NCBI GenBank assembly: GCA_030734395.1
Contig: JAUZTG010000040.1
Coordinates: 1-56,101 of the forward strand
From: Sarocladium kiliense
Lineage: Eukaryota; Ascomycota; Sordariomycetes; Hypocreales; Sarocladiaceae
Direction: 5' to 3'
Length of the DNA: 56,101 bases
Shown here: piece after piece, positions 17,620-27,798 of the stretch
Layout: each line of letters begins with the position of its first letter
How positions within the stretch are numbered: the stretch's first letter is position 1
Notes under the pieces: generated by a model
Databases searched by the model: none
What the model was told of the DNA's origin: nothing
Seen by the model: the letters and a program-made list of their open reading frames with translations, nothing else
Made by a program: the position numbers and the translations under genes

Positions 17620-20600
17620 ATGGAACCTGTCGGACTGGCTGTCGGTGTCTTGGGCCTCGCCGGTCTCTTCAGTTCTTGTCTGGAAGCCGTCGACAAGATA
17701 CAGGACTACAAGTCTTTTGCCGAAGATTCACAAACTCTCAACGCTCAGCTCAAGGCTGAAAGGCTTCGCTTCGAGTTGTGGGGCCAACAGGTTGGTTTCG
17801 ATCAGGGACGACTGTCGGCCAACCATCACCAGCAACTCAACAACCCCCGCATATGTTCTGCGGTCAAAGACCTTTTCCTGCTCATCAAGAGGGTATGCGA
17901 AAGCGACGATGCTACTCAACGCTTTCCCCCGGTAAATGCCGGGTCTGGTATGCAGGGTCTATCATTCACGATCCGAGCTCAACCATCTCGCAGCGTGCCC
18001 TCTGAATCGAATAGGCACAGGTTTGCCTGGGCCTTGAGGGGCAAGAGAGAACGCACAGAGGAGGTCACGCAGTTCGGAAGTATAGTGCAACTATTGCACA
18101 ACTTGGTCCCCCCCGAAAGTGCGAAGGGTACCAACGCAGTACATGGGCTGAACAACAAGGACCGTGATGCCTCTGTGCCCCTACAGGGTGAGGATCTGCA
18201 TACTCATTGCACGTTCGCTGGCCGCGCAACTCTAACCGAACACCAGGTCATTTCCCGGATCAAGGAGCGCTGCCTGTTGAGCTTCGACAGTTGATTGCTA
18301 CATGGGAGGGTGAGCTTCGAGGTAAGTCGACCAAACACCACGTCTACCTTGCCTCAGAGCTGATGGGCGAAGCCGAGACCGGACGAAAAATACACTCCTG
18401 GCTGTTAGGTTCCTATGCTCTCAACGAGCGTTACGAAGATTCCGCCGAGAGAAGATTGGACGGCACATGCGACTGGCTACTGAACCGGCCTGCGTTCCTC
18501 AATTGGCTGTCGCCGGATGTCCCCGGAACGAGCGCCGAGCTGCTCTGGATCCACGGACCTGCGGGGTTCGGAAAGACCATATTATGCGCGCGGCTTGTCG
18601 ACTATCTAGCGTCAGCTCTGCAAACGCCTGTCCTTCATTTCTTCTTTTCGTCCGATGTTGAGCGGGAGGACCCCTTTGTGGTCATACGATCATGGGTGTC
18701 TCAAATCGTCACCCATCACGAGGGCGCATTCGACCTGGTCCGCCAGAGATGGGAAGCTGAGCAGCACCAAGTCGCCACTCGAGCGACCATCGTCAGCGTC
18801 TTCCGAGCACTCCTGCAGGCCGTACCTGGCTGTACGCTAGTCGTGGATGGTCTGGACGAATGCACGCCCCAGACCAATAGCTTATCCGTCACAAGCTTCC
18901 TCAAAACTATGAAAGAAGCGGTCACAGACACAAGCGCCCGAGTCATGATCGTTAGTCGGAACGAGACCACTATCCGACAGAGTCTCCTGGGCGATGTGGC
19001 TTGGAGAGCTACAGAGTACAAAATATCGCCCGAAGACGTTCGAGCCGACACCGCGTCGTATTCCACTAGCATCGTTCGCAGAAGGTTGTCCAACAAGACT
19101 GAAGAGGTCCAGAGGGATATTTCCGAAAGAATGACAGAACGCTGCTCAGGTCAGTTCCTCGTGCTTAGGATGCAGGAGGACTGCTTGGACGGGGGCCTGA
19201 ACAAGAAGCAACTTCGACGTGTGATTGACGAAGAGCCAAGGGGGCTTGAGCGGCTCTACCAGAGGAACTGGGAGAGAATCACAGGCTCTCGAGAGAGGGA
19301 GAGGTGCCGGGCCATGTCCTTGCTGCGCTGGGCAGCCTTCTCTCTACGACCTCTGACCGTTGGCGAGATCACCGAGGCTGTCCTCATCGACGAGGGCTGC
19401 GATGACTTTCCGATTGATGAGCTCCCGGACGCAATTGACGATGTGTTCATCGACAGGCAGATACTGGGTCTTTGCATGTCGCTCCTAGAGATTCGCGATG
19501 CTGCGAAGGCTCGGTTGAGAACTGTGCACCTGACTCATTTTTCAGTCAAGGAGTTTCTTCTGCAGGTTATGCCGTCTTGTGGAAAGCATCTGTTAGCTAA
19601 TGAGACTTTGCAAGCGTCAAACGATGCCCGGGAGAATCACCTCCTAGCCAAGATGAGCCTTCTCTATCTGAGTTACCATCGAGTGTGGCGGCAAAGCACA
19701 ACAGAAAGGGAAGACAATTTTAGCATGTCGTTCCGGGACTACGCAGCGGACTCGTGGCATCGTCATCTGAAGTCCGGAGTTCCCGGCAATGCAGACCTGA
19801 TTTCACTTACGGTCAAATTCTTCAGAGATACCAATCCAAATTGGAATGCTTGGAGGGAATGGTTCGACACGAACGAGAGAGGTGGAACAGGCTCAATAAC
19901 CGAGGCAGTACCCCCAAATCCCCTATACTATGCATCGAAACTCAACCTAGTCGACATAGCAACTTGTCTCATCAGGCAGAATCCGTCTCTCGCAGCCCAG
20001 AAAAGCAGCCTGGGAAGGACAGCCCTTGCCACCGCCTGCAGCAAGGGCCATACGGCCATTGTGGAGTTACTGCTTGATGCAGGAGCCGACGAAACGGGCA
20101 GGGATACAGAGGGTAGGACGTCACTCCACTCAGCGTCACAGAACGGGCATGTTGAAATCGTCAAGCTGCTTCTTGGCAAAGGTGCTGATGTTGCAGCTGC
20201 AAGCAAGGACGGATGGACGTCACTCGATTCAGCGTCGGAGAACGGGCATGTCGAGGTTGTCAAGCTGCTTCTTGGCAAAGGTGCTGATGTTGCAGCTGCA
20301 GGCAAGGACGGATGGACGTCACTCCACTCAGCGTCACAGGACGGCCATATCGAAGTTGTCAAGCTGCTTCTTGGCAAAGGTGCTGATGTTGCAGCTGCAG
20401 GCAAGGACGGATGGACACACGGATGGACGTCACTCCATTCAGCGTCACAGAACGGGCATGTTGAAATCGTCAAGCTGCTTCTTGGCAAAGGTGCTGATGT
20501 TGCAGCTGCAAGCAAGGACGGATGGACGTCACTCGATTCAGCGTCGGAGAACGGGCATGTCGAGGTTGTCAAGCTGCTTCTTGGCAAAGGTGCTGATGTT

Positions 20601-22439
20601 GCAGCTGCAGGCAAGGACGGATGGACGTCACTCCACTCAGCGTCACAGGACGGCCATATCGAAGTTGTCAAGCTGCTTCTTGACAAAGGTGCTGATGTTG
20701 CAGCTGCGATTAAGGACGGATGGACGTCACTCCACTCAGCGTCACAGAACGGCCATATCGAGGTTGTCCAGCTACTTCTTGATAATGGCGCTGATGTTGC
20801 AGCTGCAAAGAAGAACGGATGGACGTCACTCCACTCAGCGTCACAGAACGGGCATATCGAAGTTGTCAAGCTGCTTCTTGACAAAGGTGCTTATGTTGCA
20901 GCTGCAAATAAGGACGGATGGACGTCACTCCACTTAGCATCACAGGACGGGCATGTCGAAATCGTCAGGCTGCTTCTTGGCAAAGGTGCTGATGTTGCAG
21001 CTGCGAATAAGGACGGATGGACGTCACTCCACTCAGCGTCACAGAACGGCCATATCGAGGTTGTCCAGCTACTTCTTGATAATGGCGCTGATGTTGCAGC
21101 TGCAAAGAAGAACGGATGGACGTCACTCCACTTAGCGTCAGAGAACGGGCATATCGAGGTTATCCAGCTACTTCTTGACAAAGATGCTGATGTTGCAGCT
21201 GCAAATAAGGACGGATGGACGTCACTCCACTTAGCATCACAGAACGGGCATATCGAAGTTGTCAAGCTGCTTCTTGGCAAAGGTGCTGATGTTGCAGCTG
21301 CAAATAAGGACGGATGGACGTCACTCCACTCAGCGTCACAGGACGGCCATATCGAAGTTGTTAAGCTGCTTCTTGGCAAAGGTGCTGATGTTGCAGCTGC
21401 GAATAAGGACGGATGGACGTCACTCCACTCAGCGTCACAGAACGGCCATATCGAGGTTGTCCAGCTACTTCTTGATAATGGCGCTGATGTTGCAGCTGCA
21501 AAGAAGAACGGATGGACGTCACTCCACTTAGCGTCAGAGAACGGGCATATCGAGGTTATCCAGCTACTTCTTGACAAAGATGCTGATGTTGCAGCTGCAA
21601 ATAAGGACGGATGGACGTCACTCCACTTAGCATCACAGGACGGGCATGTCGAAATCGTCAGGCTGCTTCTTGGCAAAGGTGCTGATGTTGCAGCTGCAGG
21701 CAAGGACGGATGGACACACGGATGGACGTCACTCCACTTAGCATCACAGAACGGGCATGTCGAGGTTGTCAAGCTGCTTCTTGGCAAAGGTGCTGATGTT
21801 GCAGCTGTGAGCAAGGACGGATGGACGTCACTCCACTCAGCGTCGCGGAAAGGGCATGTCGAACTCATACGCTTCCTCCTGGAGCATAAGGGCGTTTTGC
21901 CTTCAGCGCAGGATAATCATGGCCGAACAGCGCTGTTTCTTGCTGCTCGCAACGGTCACCGCGAAGCCGTGAAAATGCTGCTTGTAACAGGTCGCGTTGA
22001 CCTCGCCGCCGCAGACTACTATGGTTCCACGCCCTTATCAACGGCAACCAGGAATGGCCACGATAAGGCAGTCGAGGCTTTGCTTCCCACTCAACATCCT
22101 TGTCTAACGTCAAAGGACACCTTTGGCAGAACTCTGATGGCGTGGGCGAGGCGAAGCGGTTCTGCTAGAGTCATGAAAATTCTTTTCGATAATGCTCCGA
22201 TGGCAGACCTCCAAATTGGCAAAGAAGACTCGGTAAAGTGTGGTCCGGTAACATTCGACCCAGATGGCGCATGGTGTGATGCATGTACGCTCACGCTTTT
22301 GGCTGGTTCTGCGTACTATCAGTGCGAGATATGCGATGGTGGCAACTTTCACATCTGTCTGGAATGCTTCGAGGTTGGGATAACGTGCCGGGACGACTCC
22401 CACATGTTGATGCTGAAGGGAGACAAACATGGCGTTTAA
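17620..22439 (+). CDS. HeLo-NACHT-ankyrin-ZZ STAND receptor
   Basis: Two exons, 17620-18187 and 18247-22439. The 59-bp intron has GTGAGG, CTCTAAC and CAG, and the phases agree, giving 1586 aa. The ATG at 17620 starts the family signature MEPVGLAVGVLGLAGLFSSC of the HeLo domain, a membrane-disrupting cell-death module in HET-S/NWD2-type fungal immune proteins. A NACHT NTPase follows: Walker A GPAGFGKT at 293-300, Walker B LVVDGLDE near 387-394, then the usual HFSVKEFLLQ end. About 22 ankyrin repeats (about 777-1507) follow; numbers 2-18 are nearly identical. The C-terminus is a ZZ-like zinc finger (WCDAC, YYQCEICDGG, CLECFE, DDSH; about 1521-1581). By family analogy, ligand binding to the ankyrins triggers NTP-driven oligomerisation and HeLo activation. 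The gene is bracketed by inverted repeats and appears intact. Confidence 0.9.
20105..21840 (+). repeat. Near-identical 99-bp ankyrin repeat array in the HeLo receptor
   Basis: Seventeen 33-codon units of type KDGWTSLHSASQNGHIEVVK plus LLLGKGADVAAAN. Differences are concentrated at a few positions: H/D in SLHSAS, S/L before AS, Q/E, N/D, I/V, K/Q/R before LLL, G/D in LLLG, and the last residue (S/G/I/K/N/V). Units 2-4 are repeated as 5-7, and units 11-12 as 15-16, showing block duplication. Two units (about 20401 and 21702) carry an in-frame 12-bp insertion, giving GWTHGWTS. Confidence 0.92.
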
Positions 22440-22830
22440 GCGGCCAGGATTAGCCTTGTGGTTCAATTCAATGGAAGCATGCTGTTGAAAATGTCTGCTC
22501 GAGTTGTTTCCATACTGCGGTCACTTTCACTTTCGGCCGGTGAGACATCGCTTGCGATGACCTGGACGTTCGAATGGTCGGCAAAGTCGCTATGATGATC
22601 AGCTAGGAGGGTCGGACCGGAAACGAAAATCAAGAGAGTGCTACTAAAGGGCTCTCACAGGCTTTCGAAAGGTCCTCGGGCATGGCAGCGGCGGAGCCAA
22701 ACATCTTGAACGCTTATTGAGTGGTCTAGAAAACTGAAGGTCTATCTCTCATGGTTCAAAATACCTCTTGAGCCATCTCAGACTCACCTCGTCATTCTAG
22801 ACTTGCACACTAAATGTCCGGCCCAGGGTA
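22440..22830. other. Intergenic, no supported gene
   Basis: Receptor trailer and spacer with no recognisable coding or repeat content. Confidence 0.5.
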
Positions 22831-23440
22831 GAGCGGCTATAAGTGGATGCCTACATTCCTGGGCAATTCTTGACAATAGCGCCACAAAGTGCTGAGCCAC
22901 GCAGATCTGGACTGTGCACGAGCCACATGTCAGCCACTTTAAGCCAATTATCATGATAATAAGGTACTGGTGCTAGACTTCCGCTGAACCGAACCGTTTG
23001 ACCTCCCCACTTAACAGCTGCCCAATCCGTCACTCCGTTTCTTCTGATGTACTTCTTGTAAGAGAACAATGACATGAATTACGTTCCACAAACCACAACA
23101 GGGTTAGGAATGACTTTCCAAGGCAGGCTGACCAGTCGGCCCGCTGTCATATGCTACTGTGCCAGTTTTAGAGAGATTCAAGCCTACTGGTGGACTTGTG
23201 GCAACATGTGCCGGAATGCTGCTGGAGAAGGACGTTGTTTTTCACCGGCAATTTCTCGTAGTGTTGGTAATAATTTGGGATGCAATTTGGTTTCAGCATA
23301 TTAGACCGATGTAGCGATTGAGGAAGTTTCCTATTATTGAGATGCATACATGTTTGTGGAGGAGAGACTGTTTCGCAGGTGAAGTACCTTGATTTTGGCT
23401 CGGCACGGAGGGTGGCTCGCGACACAGGGACGGACGTTAC
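22831..23440 (-). repeat. Right arm of the inverted repeat flanking the HeLo receptor
   Basis: Reverse complement of 16124-16741 with moderate divergence. Read on the minus strand it begins at 23440 with GTAACGTCCGTCCCTGTGTC and ends near 22831. The frame at 23074-23304 (plus) is the counterpart of the minus-strand frame in the left arm. A shared antisense frame (NGVTDWAAVKWGGQTVRFSG here, NGVTDRAAVKWEGQTVRLSG in the left arm) is also conserved. Neither arm has an intact recognisable gene. Confidence 0.8.
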
Positions 23441-23627
23441 TCATGCTACGAGAGCTGCTTATCCTCTGCTTCTGGTCTACTTGACTTAATGGCGTTGCAA
23501 GGGGAAGCGCCTGGTTAAGATCAGTCGTCAAAGAGACTCTGGTCACACAGCATCGAACAAAGTTTCATCCACTCATTGAGCACCTAACCCGATAGGTAGA
23601 AGCGCGGTTTTGGGATGTGAGTCAAAT

Positions 23628-23935
23628 CGGGTAAGCGGTGAGCAGGTGGGACAACTTCAAGGACTCGTATGAATCAGGTAGGCGGTGAAAGTTCGACAGA
23701 CCTAAACGGGAAGGCGGTGTTCTCCGCGAACATTTTAGGAAGGCGGTGACTCATGTCGCAAGCTTATGAGAGCCTCATGAATCTGGCAGGCGGTGGAGCG
23801 TCCCCGAGCTCAATCAGGAAGGCGGTGATCATCATAGCCATTTTGGGAAAGCGGTGACCCATGTGCAAGCTTGGGAGACCCTTATGAATCTGGTAGGCGG
23901 TGGGGAGCTCAATCGAGAAGGCGGTGACCACTACA
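23628..23935 (+). repeat. Minisatellite with a GGCGGTG core, three ~107-bp units
   Basis: The core (A/G)(A/G)GCGGTG occurs nine times, at about 23630, 23677, 23710, 23738, 23785, 23819, 23849, 23891 and 23916. Units begin with TGAATC at 23670, 23778 and 23885, spaced 108 and 107 bp. The complete units carry three core motifs each, and each unit has CATTTT(A/G)GGAA or a similar sequence before one of them. Confidence 0.8.
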
Positions 23936-24385
23936 ACCACTTTGGGAAGCTACTGCCTAGCTTCTATAGTGGCGCCTGAGACTAAAGTTTCGGAGGTCGA
24001 AATGGCGTAGGCCATGGCGTAGGCTAAGAACTACCCTATACCTGCGTTTTCGCCCCTCCCGCTCTCCTCTGGGACTCTGTGTGATGAGGTGCTTTACTGT
24101 CTGAACTGTCTACCATCTGGGTATTGATCTATAGTATAGGCCTCATGAGTTCCTCTGCCTCTTTGGTAGGTGCGTTGCGTAGACGGGTGCGGTTCGCTCG
24201 ATAGCTGAACTGGTCAGAGACTCCCGCGGAAATTCTAAGCAGAAGGCTTTGGATGCGATCAAGCCTGTCCATGGTTCTTGGGGAGTCTGAAAAGACTGCC
24301 CAAAGACTTCCGTAGTCAGAGGTAGAGTGTCAAGCTTTGCCGCAACGGGTTAGCTTCCTGGGATCAATTGGTACGTGTGGGTGAA
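23936..24385. other. Intergenic, no supported gene
   Basis: No domain-bearing frame. A small direct repeat (GTAGGCCATGGCGTAGGC) is at about 24006-24024. Confidence 0.5.
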
Positions 24386-24751
24386 CTAATTATCGGGCTT
24401 TACCTCTTGGTAGACATCGACGTCTGTATCAAGCGGGATCTCACTGACATCCCCTTTATCCCTTCTCTCAGTAGGGCAAGTGTCGTTCACCAGGTCAATG
24501 TTGTGAGACCTGTTAGTGGTGCTGGAGCCTGGCTCACTCTCAGCAGAGTTGTTTTGGCACTGAAACGGCTTGTTCCTGAACACGACATCGTATTGACTTA
24601 GGTTTACGCTATTAGAATCTCCAGGCTTCGCTTCAGTGCCATGTTCAGGTTCAGTGTTGCTCTCATCGATAATGGTCTCGTCAATAATGCCGCTCTTCTC
24701 GATGAGAGCGTTCGGAGGAAGCTGTAAGGGTGTTTGGCGGAGAGTAGCCAT
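24386..24751 (-). CDS. Small acidic orphan protein, 121 aa
   Basis: The ATG at 24751 is used; the open frame runs further up to 24889 but without a better start. The product is hydrophilic and acidic (IDETIIDESNTEPEHG, EIPLDTDVDVYQEVKPDN) with few hydrophobic clusters, so it is probably largely disordered. There is no signal peptide, membrane segment or motif. It lies in a run of minus-strand acidic orphan genes with 25248-26189 and 27434-27798. I do not recognise it and cannot exclude a chance frame. Confidence 0.45.
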   Translation of the reverse strand: MATLRQTPLQLPPNALIEKSGIIDETIIDESNTEPEHGTEAKPGDSNSVNLSQYDVVFRNKPFQCQNNSAESEPGSSTTNRSHNIDLVNDTCPTERRDKGDVSEIPLDTDVDVYQEVKPDN

Positions 24752-25247
24752 GACGTTGAGGAAATGTGTGAAAGAGAGAGCAAGAAAGGAATGTTGACGA
24801 GAAGCGACAGATGAGGGTTTATATGGACTCAGCTGTAGTGCATGCTGTTCATGATGTCTCACATCCGCGATGAGCTCTGGGTATAGCACGGGGCACTTTA
24901 TCCTGACTCTCTAAGCCTTGCAGTGTGACTGAAATGATGTTGGCCCTGGGTATCACAAATTCAATCACCCCCCTTTCTGAGGCTGGATGTGCCGAACTCT
25001 AGGTTCAGCCCTGGCGATAAATCCACCCCATTCACCTCTGCAAGGGGATGGAGAAGGAGGCTGTGCCATGAACCTGAATGATCCGTTTCCCGGTGCGTAA
25101 CGGGAATGCTGCCGTACGCCAAATATGCAGATCTAACCCGAAGATACTCGCGAGTTCGACCTTGTTGCAGTCCATGAAGTGCCTCGACCGGACATTGTCA
25201 CCATCGTAAATTGAGCTTATCGAAGGATTTGTGCAATACATATACAC
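24752..25247. other. Intergenic, no supported gene
   Basis: Contains a run of pyrimidines (CACCCCCCTTTCTGAGG, about 24966-24982) and short frames only. Confidence 0.45.
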
Positions 25248-26189
25248 TTAGTCGTAAAAAACCGAAGCAACATGCTCGCCCTTACCTCCACACATCATAT
25301 GCATCACGACTGAAAAGTCAACCTCAAGTCTGCGGCTCCCAAAACTCGCCTGTCCCTCGAACATCTCAGTATCCTCGTTGAAGCGCAACATGATTGGCAG
25401 CCAATCACCATTCGCCCTCACTTCAATAGAGATGCTTGTTGAACACAGCAGACACTCCCCATAAAACTCTTCTCCCCTTTCCAGTTCCTCATCGCTGACC
25501 CAACAATAACCTGTCCTCCCACGTTTCCAAGTGTACGTACATAGGTCTGATGACTCGTCCCAGTACACATAAGCCCGTGTTGCCGAGATGTTGACAGTGC
25601 GTGAAGCCTTGGCCCTCCTGCGACTCGTGGGGGCGCTCCGCTTCCGCTTCTTCGACGGTGTCGTTGATTGGCAGGCAACGGACTTGAGATGAAGCTGAGC
25701 TTCAAGTTCAGCAACCCGATCGCGCAGGGCGGCGACCTCGATGGCAAGATCCCTCACAGTATTCCCAACTTCAACGATAGAAGTGGAGGTACCAGAATCG
25801 ACGCCGTTACGATCGAGGTGGACAGCTTCCAATCTTGAGTCGTTATTGCCCTCGTTGTATACTTCCGAATTGGGTTCCTCGGGGTCGTCGCGAGGTGTCG
25901 CGTCTGGGGCAACACGCTCGTCACTCAACTCCCAATCGTGTACAGCCTCAGGCACACTCGCAACAGCATCGACGTCAGCCTGGGCGTTGCTTGCAGCATC
26001 GTCTAAATCTTCTTCCGCCCCTGGGCGAATGGCATTGTCCATGCTAGCTGTCGTGTCAACTCCCAGGACGTCCTCGAACTCGTACTCTTCGTCGGTGTCG
26101 TCGGCGTCATCGCCACTGGTAGCGATGACCTCAAGATCATCGATGGTAAGTTCAGGGGACTTTCCCCGAAGCTCCGTGAGAATCGCCAT
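25248..26189 (-). CDS. Orphan nuclear-type protein with acidic N-terminus and coiled coil
   Basis: 313 aa, ATG at 26189, no intron needed. Residues about 20-125 are strongly acidic (DDADDTDEEYEFEDV and similar). Residues about 143-170 form a leucine-heptad coiled coil (VRDLAIEVAALRDRVAELEA). A classical basic nuclear signal follows (KKRKRSAPTSRRRAKASR, about 180-197). The C-terminal ~110 residues look globular, with YVYWDES, WKRGRTGYCWVSDEELERGE, a C-x2-C pair (GECLLC), and VVMHMMCGGKGEH. The layout suggests a dimeric nuclear protein, possibly chromatin- or DNA-associated; that is inference. No known family was recognised. Confidence 0.65.
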   Translation of the reverse strand: MAILTELRGKSPELTIDDLEVIATSGDDADDTDEEYEFEDVLGVDTTASMDNAIRPGAEEDLDDAASNAQADVDAVASVPEAVHDWELSDERVAPDATPRDDPEEPNSEVYNEGNNDSRLEAVHLDRNGVDSGTSTSIVEVGNTVRDLAIEVAALRDRVAELEAQLHLKSVACQSTTPSKKRKRSAPTSRRRAKASRTVNISATRAYVYWDESSDLCTYTWKRGRTGYCWVSDEELERGEEFYGECLLCSTSISIEVRANGDWLPIMLRFNEDTEMFEGQASFGSRRLEVDFSVVMHMMCGGKGEHVASVFYD

Positions 26190-26726
26190 ACTTGCTGTGG
26201 GCGCTGGTGTAGGGAGGCAGAGACAGGTGGAAAGAGAAGAGGGTTTGTTGCCTTGAGGAAAGGGGGTTCAGTATCCTTAAGTACGTAGGTGGTTGGGAAA
26301 CCTCGGCTATGGTAGGCAGAGATCATCCTCCTGGCAAGAGGCAACCAGCTGAAGCAACTAAGCCAACATGCTTCGCCTCCTTGCTGCATGAACACAGAGA
26401 TGCCGCCTTATGGTGCCAAACCAGTCATCCAAGATGGGGGTGTCAAGTCGAAGGAAGCATCAGGGAAGGAAGCATCAGGGATGATGCGAAAGGTGCCTCG
26501 CAGATCTTCGAAAGGATTTCGCCTGAGATGGCACCTGAGTATCACCTTCACTCCGTCTGTAGATGTACTAGGACTCCATAGGCTCGTGATGAATGTTTCG
26601 AGGGAGATCTGGCTTAGTTCTGGAATCTCTCGTGACTCCTTTGGTGTTCCTCAGTGCAGTGCGAAGATACAAGCTCTACCGCATCCGTACTGGAATCCAG
26701 CGTCATCAGCTTCGTCAGCCCGGCTC

Positions 26727-27239
26727 TGGAAGCTGGCATAGCCCATGAAATCGCTATGTGCGAGGTTGTGAGGCATCATCCGCATCCAAGCCTGGCGACC
26801 TACTATGGATGTGTCGCTACTAACTAAGGCAAAGCCTCTGGTCTGCTATTCAAGAAGTATGAGCGGTCTTTCTTTTCAGACCGTCAACCCCAAGCGCTTG
26901 TCAAAGTCGGATCTTATATCCAGCGGTCGTCCGGAAGTTTCGCCCCGCATGAAGGACTGGCTCTTGCCTTTGCGCGCAGCAGTCGACCATCTGCATTCGA
27001 TAGGCTACGTTCACAACGATATCACACCCTCAAATATTATGCTCGACAGCCGAGGACAGCCAGTCATTATTGATTTTGGCAGTATGTGTCGTGTCGGGGA
27101 ATCTCTCGTCTCCTATAAGCGAACGATGGAGTGGCATGATCAGTCAGTGTCACATGCAAGGCTGAGCAACGATCACGATGCTCTGAGGGAACTTGAAACA
27201 TGGCTTTTTGGCTCAGTGTATGACCTTCTATTCAAGTAG
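26727..27239 (+). pseudogene. Protein kinase-like pseudogene
   Basis: Two frames together resemble a small fungal Ser/Thr kinase family. Frame 1 (26729-26824) reads EIAMCEVVRHHPHPSLATYYGCV and then meets TAA at 26825-26827. It resumes as GKASGLLFKKYERSF. The match then moves to another frame: NPKRLSKSDLI, then LPLRAAVDHLHSIGYVHNDI with the catalytic loop HNDITPSN, the metal-binding DFG (VIIDFGS), and WHD followed by a normal helical end to 27239. The stop and the frameshift, and the lack of a clear Gly-rich loop or VAIK lysine upstream, argue that the gene is dead. Catalytic motifs in the C-lobe are still conserved, so the loss is recent. Confidence 0.7.
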
Positions 27240-27433
27240 AAACCTGAGAGGCATATCGTGCTGGAATATTTTGACTGGAAGAAGAACTGTATCGTCGGTT
27301 TCTAAAATTGCCTCTTTGGCCGCCTCCTCCAACTTTGTCAGTGGCTATTTCTTCGATGTTCGAGCAGGTCATGTAGCATATTCAAATCGAACTTTTCGCC
27401 ATGAGCTCTAGCAGTCTGCATGTTATTGTGCGG

Positions 27434-27798
27434 TCAGTATATGTGCGCCCGAGCCGACATAGAGACCGAGTCATCATCCTCGCTTAAGGTGTCGTCCTCG
27501 CTCAAGACGTCTTCCTCGCTCAAAGTGTCGTCCCCGCTCAGGGTGTCGTCCTCGCTCAAGGTGTCGTCCTCGCTCAAGTTGTCGTCCTCGCTCAAGGTGC
27601 CGTCCTCGCACAGGGCATCATTGTCTCGGATCGCAAGCGGAAAGGAGACTTTTTCAACATAGACTGTTGCTTTCCCGCCGGTGACCTGCTCAGATTGTGT
27701 CAGTGACTACCTGGCTAATGATACCGCGGACTGACCTCGACGACCTCGATGGAAATGATTCCCCTACCCCGTTGTTCATGGACGCCAGACGTATCCAT
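27434..27798 (-). CDS. Small acidic protein with LSEDD tandem repeats
   Basis: Predicted from splice signals: exon 1 is 27798-27736 (ATG at 27798), the intron 27735-27686 (50 nt, GTCAGT, CTGAC branch, GCAG) and exon 2 27685-27434. Both junctions are in phase 0, giving 104 aa. Exon 1 ends IISIEVVE and exon 2 begins VTGGKATVYVEKVSF, reading as one continuous beta-like segment. Then come about eight pentapeptide units of LSEDD type, encoded by 15-bp tandem repeats (27477-27604), then SVSMSARAHIY. There is no signal peptide. The product is very acidic. Function is unknown; the repeat is expected to vary in copy number between strains. The antisense Ser/Leu-rich frame is only its shadow. Confidence 0.55.

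Noticed and set aside
18207..18246. Start of the HeLo receptor at 18207
   Set aside because: The codon there is TTG, and the stretch lies inside a clear 59-nt intron joining the HeLo exon to the NACHT exon in phase.
19928..21868. Two long minus-strand open frames (318 and 325 codons) across the ankyrin array
   Set aside because: They are antisense shadows of the 99-bp repeats. Period and codon structure follow the plus-strand ankyrin units, and there is no domain.
16124..23440. LTR retrotransposon (the two ~610-bp segments as LTRs)
   Set aside because: The segments are inverted, not direct, and enclose an NLR gene with no gag, protease, RT or integrase.
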